From Absidia repens (Eukaryota; Mucoromycota; Mucoromycetes; Mucorales; Cunninghamellaceae), in contig MCGE01000027.1 in the NCBI GenBank assembly GCA_002105175.1, forward strand, positions 448,001-512,000: 64,000 nucleotides of DNA, written 5' to 3'. This document shows, one piece after another, positions 12,069 to 24,279 of the stretch (within the stretch, counting starts at the first letter, position 1; each line of letters starts with the position of its first letter). Made by a program: the position numbers and the translations under genes. The notes beneath the pieces were generated by a model. That model did not search any database. It was not told the DNA's origin and saw nothing but the letters and a program-made list of their open reading frames with translations.

Positions 12069-12920
12069 CTACAGATCATAATCATCATCAGAGTCGTCAT
12101 CAAAACGTCGTCGTTCAAACTAAGATAAAAATAAAGATCAAATAATGTTGGTAACAAAGCCAGACGATTACATGGTTTGTTTTGTTATTATCCTTACCAC
12201 TACACGGTTCTGAGTTGATCCAGATTCCTGTTGATTGATTTGGCCTAGTAAATCAATCAATTGGGGTTCAGACACCTTGTTTCGCAGCTGGTTTGACTGT
12301 GCCATTCGGATGAGCAAGTCTTCCACCGCCCTAGCTTTGTCAGGTTTCACCATTTGAATTCTTGAAACTATAAAAAAAAATGCATTATGTCAGTCACCCA
12401 TTGACAGACACTTGAAGAATACGGTATATTTAACTTACGTCTTTCCCGGGCAGAATTATCCAAGATTTGATAAAGCTACTGAGCCAATAACATTAAAGAT
12501 GAGTTGTGTTGTCCTATATATACATCCAAATACTCCATCTCCAACCCATATCATACCATAGTTCGTCGCATTTCTTCCATTTGTCTATCCAGAGTATCGA
12601 AAGCAAAAGGTATATTAGCTTCCAAATAGGCATAGGAGAATATAATAGACCATTTGTCTTGTTATTTACCCTTTCTTTTCATCATCTTCCTTCGATGAGG
12701 ATCCACCACTTCCTCCAGCGGATGGTAAGCCAGTTGGTGAGCCGCCACCATATCCACCACCGCCCTATTATCCAAAAGAACAAACAAAACACCATAAGGA
12801 GATCTTGGGAGCCGAAGACTTATTATTATTATTATTATTGTCATTTGGACTTACTTGCTGTTGTCCTTGAAGTTCTGCAAGGCGTCTTGCTCTAATGGCT
12901 TGAAGTTCGTCGTCACCCAT
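12069..12920 (-). CDS. PDCD5: PDCD5 / TFAR19-family DNA-binding protein
   Basis: Six small exons (12855-12920, 12670-12764, 12557-12584, 12439-12475, 12198-12367, 12069-12119) give 148 aa. Sequence order matches the family: N-terminal helix MGDDELQAIRARRLAELQ, a Gly-rich linker, the QMEEMRRTMLYQILDNSA helix, RLSRIQMVKPDKARAVEDLL, KVSEPQLIDLLGQIN, and an acidic C-terminal FERRRFDDDSDDDYDL. The family is conserved from archaea to humans. In animals it is linked to apoptosis, DNA binding and the TRiC/CCT chaperonin; the fungal role is less clear. The Gly-rich linker (GGYGGGSP) is longer than usual. At exon 4 the CAG acceptor three bases upstream would bring in an in-frame TAG, so the inner CAG/TAG site is used. 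Divergent from TRAPPC11. Confidence 0.95.
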
Positions 12921-13236
12921 CTGCTTTGTTGTGAGAAATAGAAACGTTTTTTTATTTTTTTTATTTTTTCAGAGCAATCTGGAATTTTTTGGGTATTCAA
13001 ACACCGCCATTTTGGCTTTTGGTGTAAAAGTGTGAAGGGACGAGTTGGAGATTTTTTTTTCTTTCTGCTTGCCACTTCAACCTCGACACACAAACACAGC
13101 TACTTTCGATAGAGGTTGCTGAATAGGGTGACTTTATTGTACAATTCCATCAGCCTCTTTTTCTTTATATTAAAAGCTTGTATATTTATCTTCGTCACCT
13201 CTCATTATCTCTTACAATTCTTGACTTTTTCTCATC
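12921..13236. promoter_or_regulatory. Bidirectional promoter region, PDCD5 / TRAPPC11
   Basis: Only 316 bp separate the two start codons. The sequence is T-rich on both flanks (12950-12970 and 13150-13235), as expected for pyrimidine-type start regions on opposite strands. No named factor site is claimed. Confidence 0.5.
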
Positions 13237-16200
13237 ATGGACACCTATCCTCCTGAATACCTACTTCATCCAGTACCTGTCCTTGCTATATACGGCCTTC
13301 AGAACGAAAAACAACAAGCAGATAACAGCAATACAACATTAGTGGACATACAAGAAACTACTCCCAGCACTCCCAGCACAGTGGCTTCAACTCTCCTCAA
13401 TATCCTTCTCGCCAGACAAGAATTCAATCTCTACGACGCTTCGAGACATGTCACCAATGCTGCGATACCACCGCCTTTTCGTGTAATGACTGTCCCAAAG
13501 GTAAAATACATCATAGATCATCCTTTATATACTTTCTATTGTATCCACTCACTCCTTCATTATTTCGATAGGATTATATGTTACCGCCGAAAAGCACTTC
13601 GAATGGTGCTCACTCCTCACTTTCTCCACTGTCCTCTGACTCACCTCTCTATCCTGATGGTTTGATGACACCCCAGTGGATTAGAAAGCATTTGGAATTG
13701 CCCAGTGTTGTTGTTGGTTGCTATGACCTTTGGGATTGGAGCCAGGAACCGGGTTCTCCTCCTCGACCGAAACGCGAAACAGGTCCTTTGGCATCCCATT
13801 TGCTGATCGATCCTACTGAACGTGAAAAAGACACTGCTTTGGCTCAGGAAATCAATGAAAGAAGGTAATGTCTAAAAATGAAGAGAAGAGGGGGATGGGA
13901 GCAGTAATTAATGATACTTCTATCTTTTTTTTGGGTATAGGAAATACTTCCAAGATAAAGGAATTAAGTTTGCAGTTGTTATGCTTCAAAAAGATAAGCA
14001 TTTAGGTATTAAATCAAAGGATTTAGACAAAGGAATATCGAAAAATGGAATGGGCATATATATTAATTAGTTATGTGTATGATGTATATGATGGTTTTAC
14101 GTAGATGGCTCAGCAGTTGAAGAACGATGCTCAATGATACGGAAGCAAAGTGGATTGGATGCCAAGACCTCATTTTTTACGTTGGCTCCAGGTAGCATTC
14201 AAGATTTACAGGAATTCGTCAATATGTAATGAAAAGAAAATTGATGGAAGCTCTTCGGGATTTAACATAAAGGCTAATCTCTTCTTTTTTTTTTTTTTTT
14301 TTTGACACATAGGTTTTACCGATCATTATCCGAATCAGCACTGCAGTATTACAATAACCTCATCAAACGAACAAGAAAGAAAAGATCCAAGTTACCTTCA
14401 CAATATCAGCAATCAAAAGCGCACACATCTTCTTATTCGTCAAGTGAACCGCAACCTTTGAATACTTCAGGGTGGACTTTACGATACGATATCAAATCTG
14501 CTATATTTCATGAATTTAAGCAAGACGTTGACAGTGTCACAAGGTGAGAGATTGGGTTACTAGGATAATGAAAGGCACAAAATACCAACTTTTTTTTCGC
14601 TTTTTTTTTTTGGTAGAATTTTGGAAAATGCGTATACTTCACTGGCTGATTTTTTGGCACCAAGCACCAATTCAACCCCTGGATTAATTGTGCGTAGTAA
14701 ACGCTGGGTTGAAGCTCGTACTTTGGCTGATTGCATGAATATCAAGGTAATTGAAATATCATATCATGGAAACTAAAATAGGTTTATGTGTAATGAACTA
14801 AGGTATTTATCCTCCTTTGTTTTTATTACAGATCTGTCAATTTTATTTGTACCAAAATGATGCATCGTCGGCACTAGCACAACTGAATGGTCACCTTCAT
14901 ATGTTCCAGTCCTACTCTTCAGCATGGGGTATGGGTGAACAATCTTTCGAATACTGGGCATGGCTATCCAAACAGTAAGTGGTGGCATAAATGGTTTATT
15001 GCTATGTACCGAATCCTTCCATATATTTACATATCATCTACTTTTAGGTACAGAATTTTTGCTGATCTTATTGATACTGCTGTCCAACATGGTTTCAAGG
15101 TACCTGCTCCTTCGTCCTCAGCATACCATGGGTCACCAAATATGCCTGGCAGTCCTCAACTGGGAATGGGATCATCTCATGGGGCAAATGATGCAAGTGG
15201 TGGATGCAATCCTGGCGCTATATTGCAACATCCTGGCTTTTATTACCATCTGGCAGCCATGTGCTCTGCGGAAAGACGTCGACGGTATCTGGAAATGAGC
15301 AAACTGGAAGCATCTAAGGGAATCTCCACATCAGCAGTTGGACAACAGGAGTCGACGACAATGTTATCAGCAATACTTAACAATGAACGCCAAGTGGATC
15401 ACCCGACCGCGACTATCGAATTACTCACCAAAAGTTACGAACAATTCAAGCGATATCACAATGGGCGAATGACCCTTTACCTTGCTGCTGAAATTGCGGG
15501 TACCTATTATGAAACGGGGAAGTTTGAAATGGCATTGAAATTTTTTGAACGAATTGGGAAAACATATCGCAAAGAACGGTGGCATACTATCTTGACTTCG
15601 ATTCTACGATGGTCTTTACGATGTGCTAAGGAATTAGGCTCATGGGAACGCGCTATCGAATTCTTGGTGGAACTTTTGTCGGATGCATTGCCTATGTCTG
15701 ACAGCAAGCGAAACGATGCCCAAACCGAACTTTTGGCTATCCTAGAAAAACAGACGCCATCATCATCCACTGTTGCTGAACTTCCTCGTCCTGTTTTGAT
15801 TAACATGAACCAAATCAATGCTTTTGTCCAATGTCATGTCCAATTCCGCACTTCAACCAACTTTGTTAATACTCCTCTTGCCTTCCAAATCACTTTGCAG
15901 GTCAATACAAACTCGCTTCCTACAAGTGCGTTCAAATTTAATGCTATGCGAATCCTCTTCAATGATCCTCGTTACAATTATTATTTAGTGGACTCTGGTG
16001 ATCAAAATGATGTGGATGGTGCATCCTCTTCGCCCACTCTGGTTGACTGCTCACACGACATAGAGTCTATCAAAGAAGATGGAGAATACTTGAACTGGAA
16101 AACAAAAAAGGTGAATCTTGACCTATCCAAAAAACAAACCAAGGTTATCCAAGGAATGATTTTGCCTGAGTCATGCGAAGAAATCAAGGTATACTGAAAA

Positions 16201-18336
16201 ATCATACACTTACACTCACAAAGTTCACACCGTGCTTACCTTAAACCTTTCTTTTTCTTTTTTAAAAAATAATAAAATAAAAATGAAATAGATTATAGGT
16301 GTTTGTTTGGATGTTATTACCCCCAACTGGACTGTTGCCCTCAATTATTCGTTTGACGAAGCAAGTGACATCCATCCTTTACCAAGAAGAAAATGGCTCC
16401 AACAACTATCAGGTAATAACTCTAGCAGTTAAAAGGCAAGACAGTTGATTGGGTACTCAATGACTGATATTTATTTTTCTAGACATGGACAAATCTCTGA
16501 AGTATAAGCTTCTTGATGGACGTGGGGAACTCAATACTGTCCGGTAATGAAAAAATAAAACTTTAACCATATGCATTCACTAACATCTCTTTTTATTTAT
16601 TTAGTATCATGCAACGACCACCATCTGCAACCTTATCTATACAATCTTCGGCACCTGCTCTTTTGGATGAACTATTCCCTCTGGAAGTAACGTTGACTAA
16701 TGATGAACCAACGGCAATTGTTGTGACACTGCACGTGGAAATGAAAAATGCCGAAGGTCAAGGTATACAACAATTTATATATATATATGTTTATTTATAT
16801 AGACCGACAGATAGTGTCGTCAATATGCCATTACTCACCCCGATTTTTTATAGTAAAAGAAGACTATATCGCCTTTACCATGGACGACAAAGCGCCAAAG
16901 CAAGCCATAGGCGAGGTGGAACTTGGTCAAGTGGACCCCAGCCAATCTGTCACGAAAACAGTTTACTTGTATGGCTCTCGATTGACGGGATCTCGCTTGA
17001 TTACATTGACGGTAAGGACCATCATTATCCAGATGACTGATTTCAGCATTTGTATTAATTGATCTTATATATATACATACATACATATATTTATATTTAT
17101 CTAGGCACGTTACTCTTCTGTGGGAAGCGCGGATGCATTGGTAGAAAAAGCAGAGTCCATTCGTATACCATTTGTTACACCATTCGATACCAACTTTGAA
17201 GTATGTGCACAAAATGAAGCAACAAAGTCTACATTGGAATCTGTCTTGCCCAATACTACTCAAACAGAAAAATGGCTTTTGGTGACATCGATAAGGTGCT
17301 GTTCCACTTGGGACCTATTGATTGACAGAATTGAACTCCACGAACCAGTAAGTTGAAAAAGGAAAAGAAGAGTCGGATCTTATTACCCAATATTAAATTC
17401 TATTTTTTGGATGACACTAGGTTAATGAAACTGACAATGCATCGTTGATTCTGCTTTCCAAATTGGATGAATTTAGTAACCAAAGTAGGTATCACAAGAC
17501 TACCCCTTTTATATGATCGCATTAGTTTAATTATATTGCTGCCGGGAATGACATGATCAGTGCTAATTTTCATTTTCTTATTTTATTTATTTATAGAATG
17601 GCAAACGGGGCACGTGTACAATACTGACTATTTGTTCCAGACAACAATGCTGGATGTGACGGACAATGTACCTGCTATGCAAACTGGACATATCACCATC
17701 TTTTGGAAAAGGTACGAACATATATAGCAAACAAAGAAACATATTAGTCTAATATTTTTAATTTTTATAGATATGAACAAGACGGCCCACTATCAAAAAC
17801 CACTATTCAGCTTCCACCATTGACGTTTCAACAGCCTGCTCTCACTGTTTTGGCAGGTAAATTTGCTATTTAAAGAGACACTTAGTAGGGGAACGGGGCC
17901 AAAACAATTACTAATATTGCCTTTTCCTTTCTTTATAGATGTACCATCAGAAATATACCTTGGGGAACCGATCACGTTAACGTATCAGCTCAACAACCCA
18001 ACAACACGCATTGCAGAATATACTGGATCAATTGAAGTCAGTGATGCTTTTGTGTTTTCTGGTTACATACAACTCAAAGGGCGGATATTACCATTGACTC
18101 GAACAAGCTATCATTATGTTTGTTATCCATTACTGGCGGGCAAAGTACGGTTACCACGACTGAAGCTGTTGGCCAAGCAAAATGGTGTGGAAAAAGAAAT
18201 ACTATCGGAAATGGTTGGCAAAGGCTCTGTGGTGGCTCTAGACAATGACTTGCATCCTAGGCACGGTCTTATATTAGATGATTCCCCTTCAAGCCCGTCA
18301 CCCACCTTTGTTTTCGTGAATGCTAGAAGAATGTAG
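13237..18336 (+). CDS. TRAPPC11: TRAPPC11 (foie gras) subunit of the TRAPP tethering complex
   Basis: About 17 exons joined by short introns give roughly 1,260 aa, slightly longer than human TRAPPC11. TRAPP complexes are Rab GEFs/tethers at the ER-Golgi and Golgi. The N-terminus (EYLLHPVPVLAIYGLQ) leads to the LVVGCYDLWDW-like strand (here VVVGCYDLWDW, exon 2). The foie-gras region in the large exon 15049-16188 contains the diagnostic KFFERIGKTYRKERWHTILT and LRWSLRCAKELGSWERAIEF stretches, an alpha-solenoid signature. The later exons are beta-rich and match the gryzun-type C-terminal half (for example DVPSEIYLGEPITLTYQLNN). The last exon is 17940-18336. Several introns were checked in phase (such as 13501-13571 and 13865-13940), but not every boundary. 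There is an insertion of Ser/Pro-rich sequence (SSAYHGSPNMPGSPQLGM) in the foie-gras region. Confidence 0.93.
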
Positions 18337-18591
18337 TTGGAAGTACCATTATTACCCTCACCCCACACATACATCAACTTTTTATTCATGTCTCCTTGTT
18401 TACTTTATTTGGACTTCAACTAATAAATTTTTGTATGTGACACACATTGATTGAAACGCCTTCAAACAATTTATTTATTTTACTTTTGTCTCTACATTTT
18501 TTCTGCTGTCTTTCCCCTATTTCTCCTTTTTTTTTTTTTTTTTTTTTTCTCTCTTTCACTTAACTTTTCCTTTTCTCACTTATATCTCTTT

Positions 18592-21101
18592 ATGAATCTC
18601 AGTGCTGGTGTCGCTCAACAGACAACAACTACAATACCGCATCAACCTGAAAAGGCATGTTACAATAACAACGGCGTGGACGCTATCGATCAATCTTCTG
18701 ACACTGCAAGTAGTAATGGCGCCTCTCCTATAACACCATATGAGCAGAAGCCATTCACTTTCTCTGACTATGGAAATAAAACAAAGGTAATGAACAAACT
18801 ATTATGGTACTTCATCTCAATATTCATAGTACTGACAAAACAAAGTTTTTACTCTATGAAGTCTGGCGACGCACTGGACAACAAAACGATGGAACCCTCC
18901 CCACACACTGATGATGCAACACTCGACATACAGTCATATACCTATCAACAACCAGTGCAACAAAAGCAGAACGCTCAGCAACCAGTCGCCCAACCATTGG
19001 AAAACGACGTGGATACCCCTTCTCCCAATCAGTCAAATATGCCAGAAATAGTAACAGCAGGCAATTCTAACGGAGATTCGATCATACCTAAAATGCCCTG
19101 GGACAACAATCACAACGACCATACTGCCGCTACAGCTGATAATACCAGTGAAAATCAAGACAAGACATTATTGATCTATGGCGCTGATGAAAAATACGAT
19201 ATGGAGAGTATTGGAAACTCGTCTTGCTCCATTGCTTGTTTAGGTAAGTCAATGTTCTTTTTTTTAAGAGGTTTATCGCGCGGCAACTAATTTTTTCTAT
19301 TATTATCTTAGATTTTCCTAGTCCTCCATCGTCGACACCTTCTTTGGTACCAAAATTGACAATACAGACCGACAGGACACGTCCACCAGAATCAGCAGAA
19401 ACACCTGATATGGAATCCCACCTTACAACAGATCATCATCAACTCAATCAGCACACCGAAGCTGAACAGCCACATGAATCTTCCTCAAATCAATCGCCTC
19501 GTTCTGACAACAAGCTTGGATCTTTATCTCGGTTTAAGGAAATCTTTGATATTGAAGGAACGGACATTGAATGGGACTATCATGCCAAATACTGTCAACA
19601 ACCACCCGTCACAACTATAAAAAGTTACAGCTCACCACTAGCGCCTTTACCAGAAAAATCGGTATCCTCCTTTACATCACCAATATCACCAACGCCATCC
19701 AATAAAGATGGCCATTTGTTTCTGGACAAACAACAAAACCGTCAGCACTTACTATCCCAGACTGATACATCATCTCTTCGAAGCAACACCAACACCAACG
19801 CCAATGTCAACAAAACCATTGGGGGATTTATCACCAACATCGGTCGTTCGACATCTTCATCCTCATCATCCACTACATCTACAACACGGACAAAGCCAGA
19901 TGGACCCATCAGATCATTATCATCATCATCCAGCAGCAGCTCGTTGCGTGGGCTAATGCGGAGCCTCAGCACAACGGCAACAAATCATTACCGACAGCAA
20001 ACACCCAAAATGACACCTCATATGAATGAAGAAGACGGATTGTCAAGAGCAGCTCAGGCAGTTGCCGCCACTACAACAAATGACAACGACAAATTATATC
20101 TCTGTAGGGAAGAAATTATAAGCGAACCATCAAAGGCTGATCTCACCAACTCTTTGGACGGACAAAGACGAAAAATATCACAGCTATTTTCCACTGCCAT
20201 CAAAAAAGCACCATCACGACGTCACACCACCAAAGTTGTCAACATGCAGCAAGAGGCACAATCATCATCATCCAAAAAGCTTTTAAGGAGGACTGTGATT
20301 TATGTCAATCCAGAAAACGAAGCCAGTCACCATGACTTTTATGCTGATCTTTTGAAGCAATACCAGCCTCACCGACCTGCGCCCACTCCACCTTCTCCAA
20401 TTCAACGTTACCGATACGACAAAACACTACCACCTGTACCTTCAACAATCGAACCAACTTCGTCATCCACACAATCATCTCCACGATCATCAGCCTCATC
20501 CCATTTATCATCATCATCAACATCATCAACATCCAATACAAACAAACCGAAACCATCATATCTCGAGGGCCTTGAACTACGTGAAATGGAAGATGGCTCA
20601 ATGGAATGGGGGATCATAAAGAAAGAAGGACATCGACAATCCTTTTTTTCTATGGCACATCTACAGCAAAATGAAGAAGAAGAAGGGCAACTGCACCTGA
20701 CGGACACGGCTCATTCGACAATGGAAGATGGATCCGAGGAACATATCGAACAACAAGTGCTGGCACTGATGGGGCTCGAACCGGATCATCTTGAAAAACA
20801 ACCACTCCATCGACCACCTCCTATTCCTCGACGATCACCAAGACGAAAGCCATCTACGCTCTTACCATCAACATCATCAAGAAATAGCAGCAGCAACCGC
20901 AACAACAAACATCAGAATAAGGATGATTCTTTGTTGCAACATACCATCGCGGGTGCTAAGGATGACAGCGAGGACGAATCATCACCATCATCATCGACCA
21001 TGAATGTTTATTATGCTCCAGATATGACCCTGCCTAGTCTTTTACATCTTGTATCGCAAACACAACAAAACAACAACAGCTCTATCAACAATGTAGTATA
21101 A
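18592..21101 (+). CDS. Large disordered Ser/Thr/Pro-rich protein with SH3-ligand motifs, function unknown
   Basis: Three exons (18592-18786, 18862-19243, 19312-21101) give 788 aa. I do not recognise the family. Short ordered-looking islands lie in a Ser/Thr/Gln/Asn-rich background: RFKEIFDIEGTDIEWDYH, KISQLFSTAIKKAPSRR, RTVIYVNPENEASHHDFYAD and GLELREMEDGSMEWGIIKKE. Polyproline class I/II ligands (RPAPTPPSPIQRY, TLPPVPS, RPPPIPRRSPRRKP) suggest binding to SH3 proteins, typical of cortical or polarity scaffolds; that is inference. ATG 18592 is chosen because the upstream in-frame codons (from 18451) are a pure pyrimidine leader. Intron 1 is 75 nt with no in-frame stop, so its retention would keep the frame open. 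Confidence 0.75.
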
Positions 21102-21649
21102 ATCATAGTTTATTCTTCCACTCCCCACCCCCCCTTTCTCACCTTAGTAGAATAATATCCCGCCCCATCTCCCTCATGACTACTCTATCTTTTTCTCGTA
21201 TTTTCTATTCTTTTGTATATGTTTATGATATCAATAAAATCAATTTGTTTCTCTACAGTACAGTACTGCGCTTTTGGATAAGTCTTATGTGCGACTCTAT
21301 AGTTTCAACAGCTTCCTATTTTTTTATACAGCCATCCCAAAAAAGGTGTGTTGGGAAAATATTTGGATGTGTACGGAAATAAAGATTTTGCTTACAATAG
21401 GATGAGGTTGGGGGCGATTAGGTCAGATATAGGTTAGATACGTGGGAAGATGTGGGATCATTTATTTTATGCATATTTTATTGGAGGGGGGTGATTAGGA
21501 CGTACCTAGACAAGCGGTGTTCGAAGACGGAAGTGCCTAAGGACTTGAACGAAGAAAAGTCACAGCTAAGAACGATTGGGAACAAAAAAATGGAAGAAAC
21601 CCCGATGTTTGTTTTTCTTCTTCTTTAGACTCACTCATTGAAAAAAATC
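21102..21649. other. 3' flank and TOM7 promoter region
   Basis: ATCAATAAAATC near 21230-21241 is a likely poly(A) signal for the upstream gene. The rest leads to TOM7; a T/C-rich tract at 21609-21627 lies just upstream of its ATG. Nothing else is seen. Confidence 0.5.
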
Positions 21650-21963
21650 ATGGTATCCGAATCAACCAAAGAAACTTTGCTCAAGGTAGACCCACGATAT
21701 ACATACATGTGTTTGGTTGATTAAGCATTTACTTTAACTCTACTACTTTCGCTTTTTATCTGTTGTAGGTATTTGATGTCACTAAGAAGACCGTCCATTT
21801 TGCCTTCATCCCCGCCATTATCTACATTGGCATGACTCACAGCAACCCTAGACCTTCTTGGTTGAAGTAAGTCCACTCTTGACTGATCTTCGGGTGACTC
21901 AAGGTATCTGATCCTTTTTTTTTTTTTTTTTTTTTGAATAGATTGATCAGTCCTCTTGCCTAA
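21650..21963 (+). CDS. TOM7: TOM7, small subunit of the mitochondrial outer-membrane translocase
   Basis: Three tiny exons (21650-21685, 21769-21866, 21942-21963) encode 51 aa. The protein has a short polar N-terminus (MVSESTKETLLKVFDVTKK), one transmembrane helix (about 20-36, HFAFIPAIIYIGM), and the conserved end NPRPSWLKLISPLA. This is the Tom7 pattern: a tail-anchored subunit that tunes TOM complex stability. The LISPLA terminus and the aromatic-Ile-Pro within the helix are the most diagnostic parts. Both introns have standard GT-AG ends; intron 2 contains a run of about 19 T before its acceptor. The gene is too short and fragmented to appear as a long open frame, so it is easily missed. 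Confidence 0.88.
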
Positions 21964-22854
21964 GCGCTCACCTTGGAACAACACCCCTCTCGTATATAGT
22001 GTATTTATCACACACAGCCCTACCCTTACATATCGAATCGAACTGTTTTCACGCCAAGTCAATGTCTCTTCTCGCACTCCCATATCCCCCCTTTTATCAT
22101 CCATCCCCATAGTTTAGTCACGTTTATACAATGATCAATAAAAGAAACTTCTGTCAAAACCTTTCAAATGAGCCTAGTACAGTAAATCCTATTAGTATAT
22201 CCTATTACTGCCGTATTTATTCATATAAATGCAATATTTGGCTACATAAAATAAAAAGTATACATATTTACTATTTATATGCTACCACAAACTCTAAAGA
22301 TACATTGTATGAATTGAAAAAGAGAAATGATATGTCATCCCCAGTATCTGTGATGTGTTCAATGCAAACATAAATTGCCAGCTGAATGTCAAATTGGTAT
22401 TGTTGCTATAGTGTGAGACACCCTTCCCATCATATCCACAGAAAAAAAAAAAATACTACTCTTCTATGAGGTCTTGCACTATTTAAAGATCGTGCCCTGC
22501 AAAGTACATTATCGAAATTGTCGATTCATGCGGAGTCTACCAATGATGGATTCATCCATTGCTGTTCCTTTGTTCTCCAATTCTGTGTCATCAGCTATCC
22601 CCATACAATCAATGCAATATAAAAAAAAAGAAATAATAAAGATTTGGTTTTTTATTTCAGTTCAATCATATGTATGTTACAAATCATATATAAATAAAAG
22701 GTAACATGTAAAAAAAGATACTATATACATCATCTAAGTAAAGTGAGGGAGTGGGGGGAGAGAGGAGGAGGGGATCAAAAAATATAATCTTAAATGTACT
22801 ACACATTTAATACACAAGAGTAGTGTGGGATAGTGAGTGGAGGAAATATATCCA
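21964..22854. other. Convergent 3' intergenic region (TOM7 / MRPS16)
   Basis: Candidate poly(A) signal ATCAATAAAAG at about 22132-22142 follows TOM7. The remainder is AT-rich, with short open frames that show no coding character. A G-rich strand stretch at 22745-22775 (GGGAGTGGGGGGAGAGAGG) is notable only as simple sequence. Confidence 0.5.
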
Positions 22855-23254
22855 TCATTGTTTCGTTTCTTGTTGGAATCGTTTGGCAGCTTCTTTCATC
22901 CATGGCTTGGGTGCTTGAGGTATAAGGTTGGCCTAGTATCAAAAAAAAAAAAAAAAAAAAAAGTTAATAATTTATATATCTAACGAATCGAGTATATAAA
23001 GAAAGAGTTGTATGTACCTGAACAAGGATTTTCTCGACCATTTCGGAAGGTTGAGCACCTACAGTCAACCAGTATTTTGCACGTTCAAAGTTGAGGTTGA
23101 TCGCCTTTTGTCCAGCATCGTTAGGAATAGGGTTGAAGGTACCAATTTGTTCTAAAGGTTTGCTGTTGCGTGCTGTACGAGCGTTGGCCACAACGATATG
23201 ATAATATGGCAAGTTGCGACGACCATGCCGGGCAAGACGAATACGAACAACCAT
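22855..23254 (-). CDS. MRPS16: Mitochondrial small-subunit ribosomal protein bS16m
   Basis: Two exons (23018-23254 and 22855-22932) give 104 aa. The sequence begins MVVRIRLARHGRRNLPYYHI, the bS16 signature of a basic N-terminus followed by the YYHIVVANAR strand. It continues with GTFNP...NLNFERAKYWLTVGAQPSE, the conserved second half. The C-terminal exon adds a basic helix (PKPWMKEAAKRFQQETKQ) typical of mitochondrial forms. The ATG at 23252-23254 is preferred over the in-frame one six bases upstream because bS16 starts M-V-V/K-I-R-L. The protein is a component of the mitochondrial 30S-like subunit body; being short and basic, it may be imported without a cleaved presequence. Confidence 0.95.
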
Positions 23255-24279
23255 GATCAAATTAATAAAATGTCAAAGAAGAAAAAAAGTGAAGAGAGTA
23301 ACCTTCAGAGCGATTTAAAAACAAAATACTTTGATTTCATTTCCCGCTTGCTCTTTTCTATTTCGAGTCCCCCAGCCTGAGCTAGAATCCCACTGAATTC
23401 ATTGTGGCTTGCGGTTGAGTGAGCTGCTCTTCAATAAACTGATAGGTATGAAGTGAGTTGATACAAAAAAGTTGTCATGTACGAAAAAAGGGATACTATG
23501 AATTATTCAAACATTATCACCGACTAGAGAAGGGGGGGGAATGAATGTAACTGCATTGTTCTATAGTCTCCAGTATTCTCCAAATTTATGCACTTTTAAA
23601 CAGAAGTTTGCTGTCACCTGAAATGTGAAAAAATGACCAACTTTACATACTGTGCTCAAAGCTTCATCCCTGGAGTGTCAAAGATCGTTCCAACCAAACA
23701 TTTTGTTTGCATATTTCTTAATTAAAAAGACCATGGAGTATCACATGATTCGATTTGCAAACTTCCCCCCCCCTAATTCTTACTAAAATATTTACTCTAG
23801 GGGTTCTCACCTGCTAAAAAAAATAATTGTGGGGAAAAATAGTGATTTCCCTTTTGAGGAACAAACTTGATGACAACCAAAGCAAAGGGGTTGACACTTG
23901 ATGCATTTGATCTCAAGGCCCATTTTTCAAAAAATTCCTATCGTACCAAAATATCATCAAATAAAATGACTTTTTATTTACGGCTACACACACTTCAATT
24001 CGACTTTTAATACATTTATTTTATGGTACGATAGTGAACTTGAAATCTGATTTTTGAGCCGCAAACAGGGTAAAACCATTTAAGCTTTTGAAAAATTTAA
24101 AATGCCGCCCGTTTCCTCGATGTGGGTCTTCCCATATGAAAGCGGAAAACTCCCCACACTTTTTTTCTTTTCTTCTTTCTTATGCTAAAAACCACCTCAA
24201 ATATTTCATAGCGTCGTCCATTCTTTTTCTTCTCTCTTCACTTTCTCCCAACAAATAAAAAAACTATTCATTTCGTATC
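23255..24279. promoter_or_regulatory. Divergent intergenic region MRPS16 / AtuA-family gene
   Basis: Over 1 kb between start codons with no gene seen. Contains an 11-bp perfect inverted repeat CTATCGTACCA (23939-23949) and TGGTACGATAG (24024-24034) about 250 bp upstream of the AtuA-family start. A C/T-rich start region lies at 24157-24250 (TTTTTTTCTTTTCTTCTTTC). Confidence 0.45.
23939..24034. repeat. Perfect 11-bp inverted repeat with 74-bp spacer
   Basis: CTATCGTACCA at 23939-23949 is mirrored by TGGTACGATAG at 24024-24034. It may be a regulatory pair of sites or the end sequences of a tiny inverted-repeat element; the spacer is AT-rich and non-coding. Confidence 0.5.

Noticed and set aside
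16835..17263. 142-codon minus-strand open frame inside TRAPPC11
   Set aside because: Spans exons and introns of a well supported gene on the other strand and has no family features.
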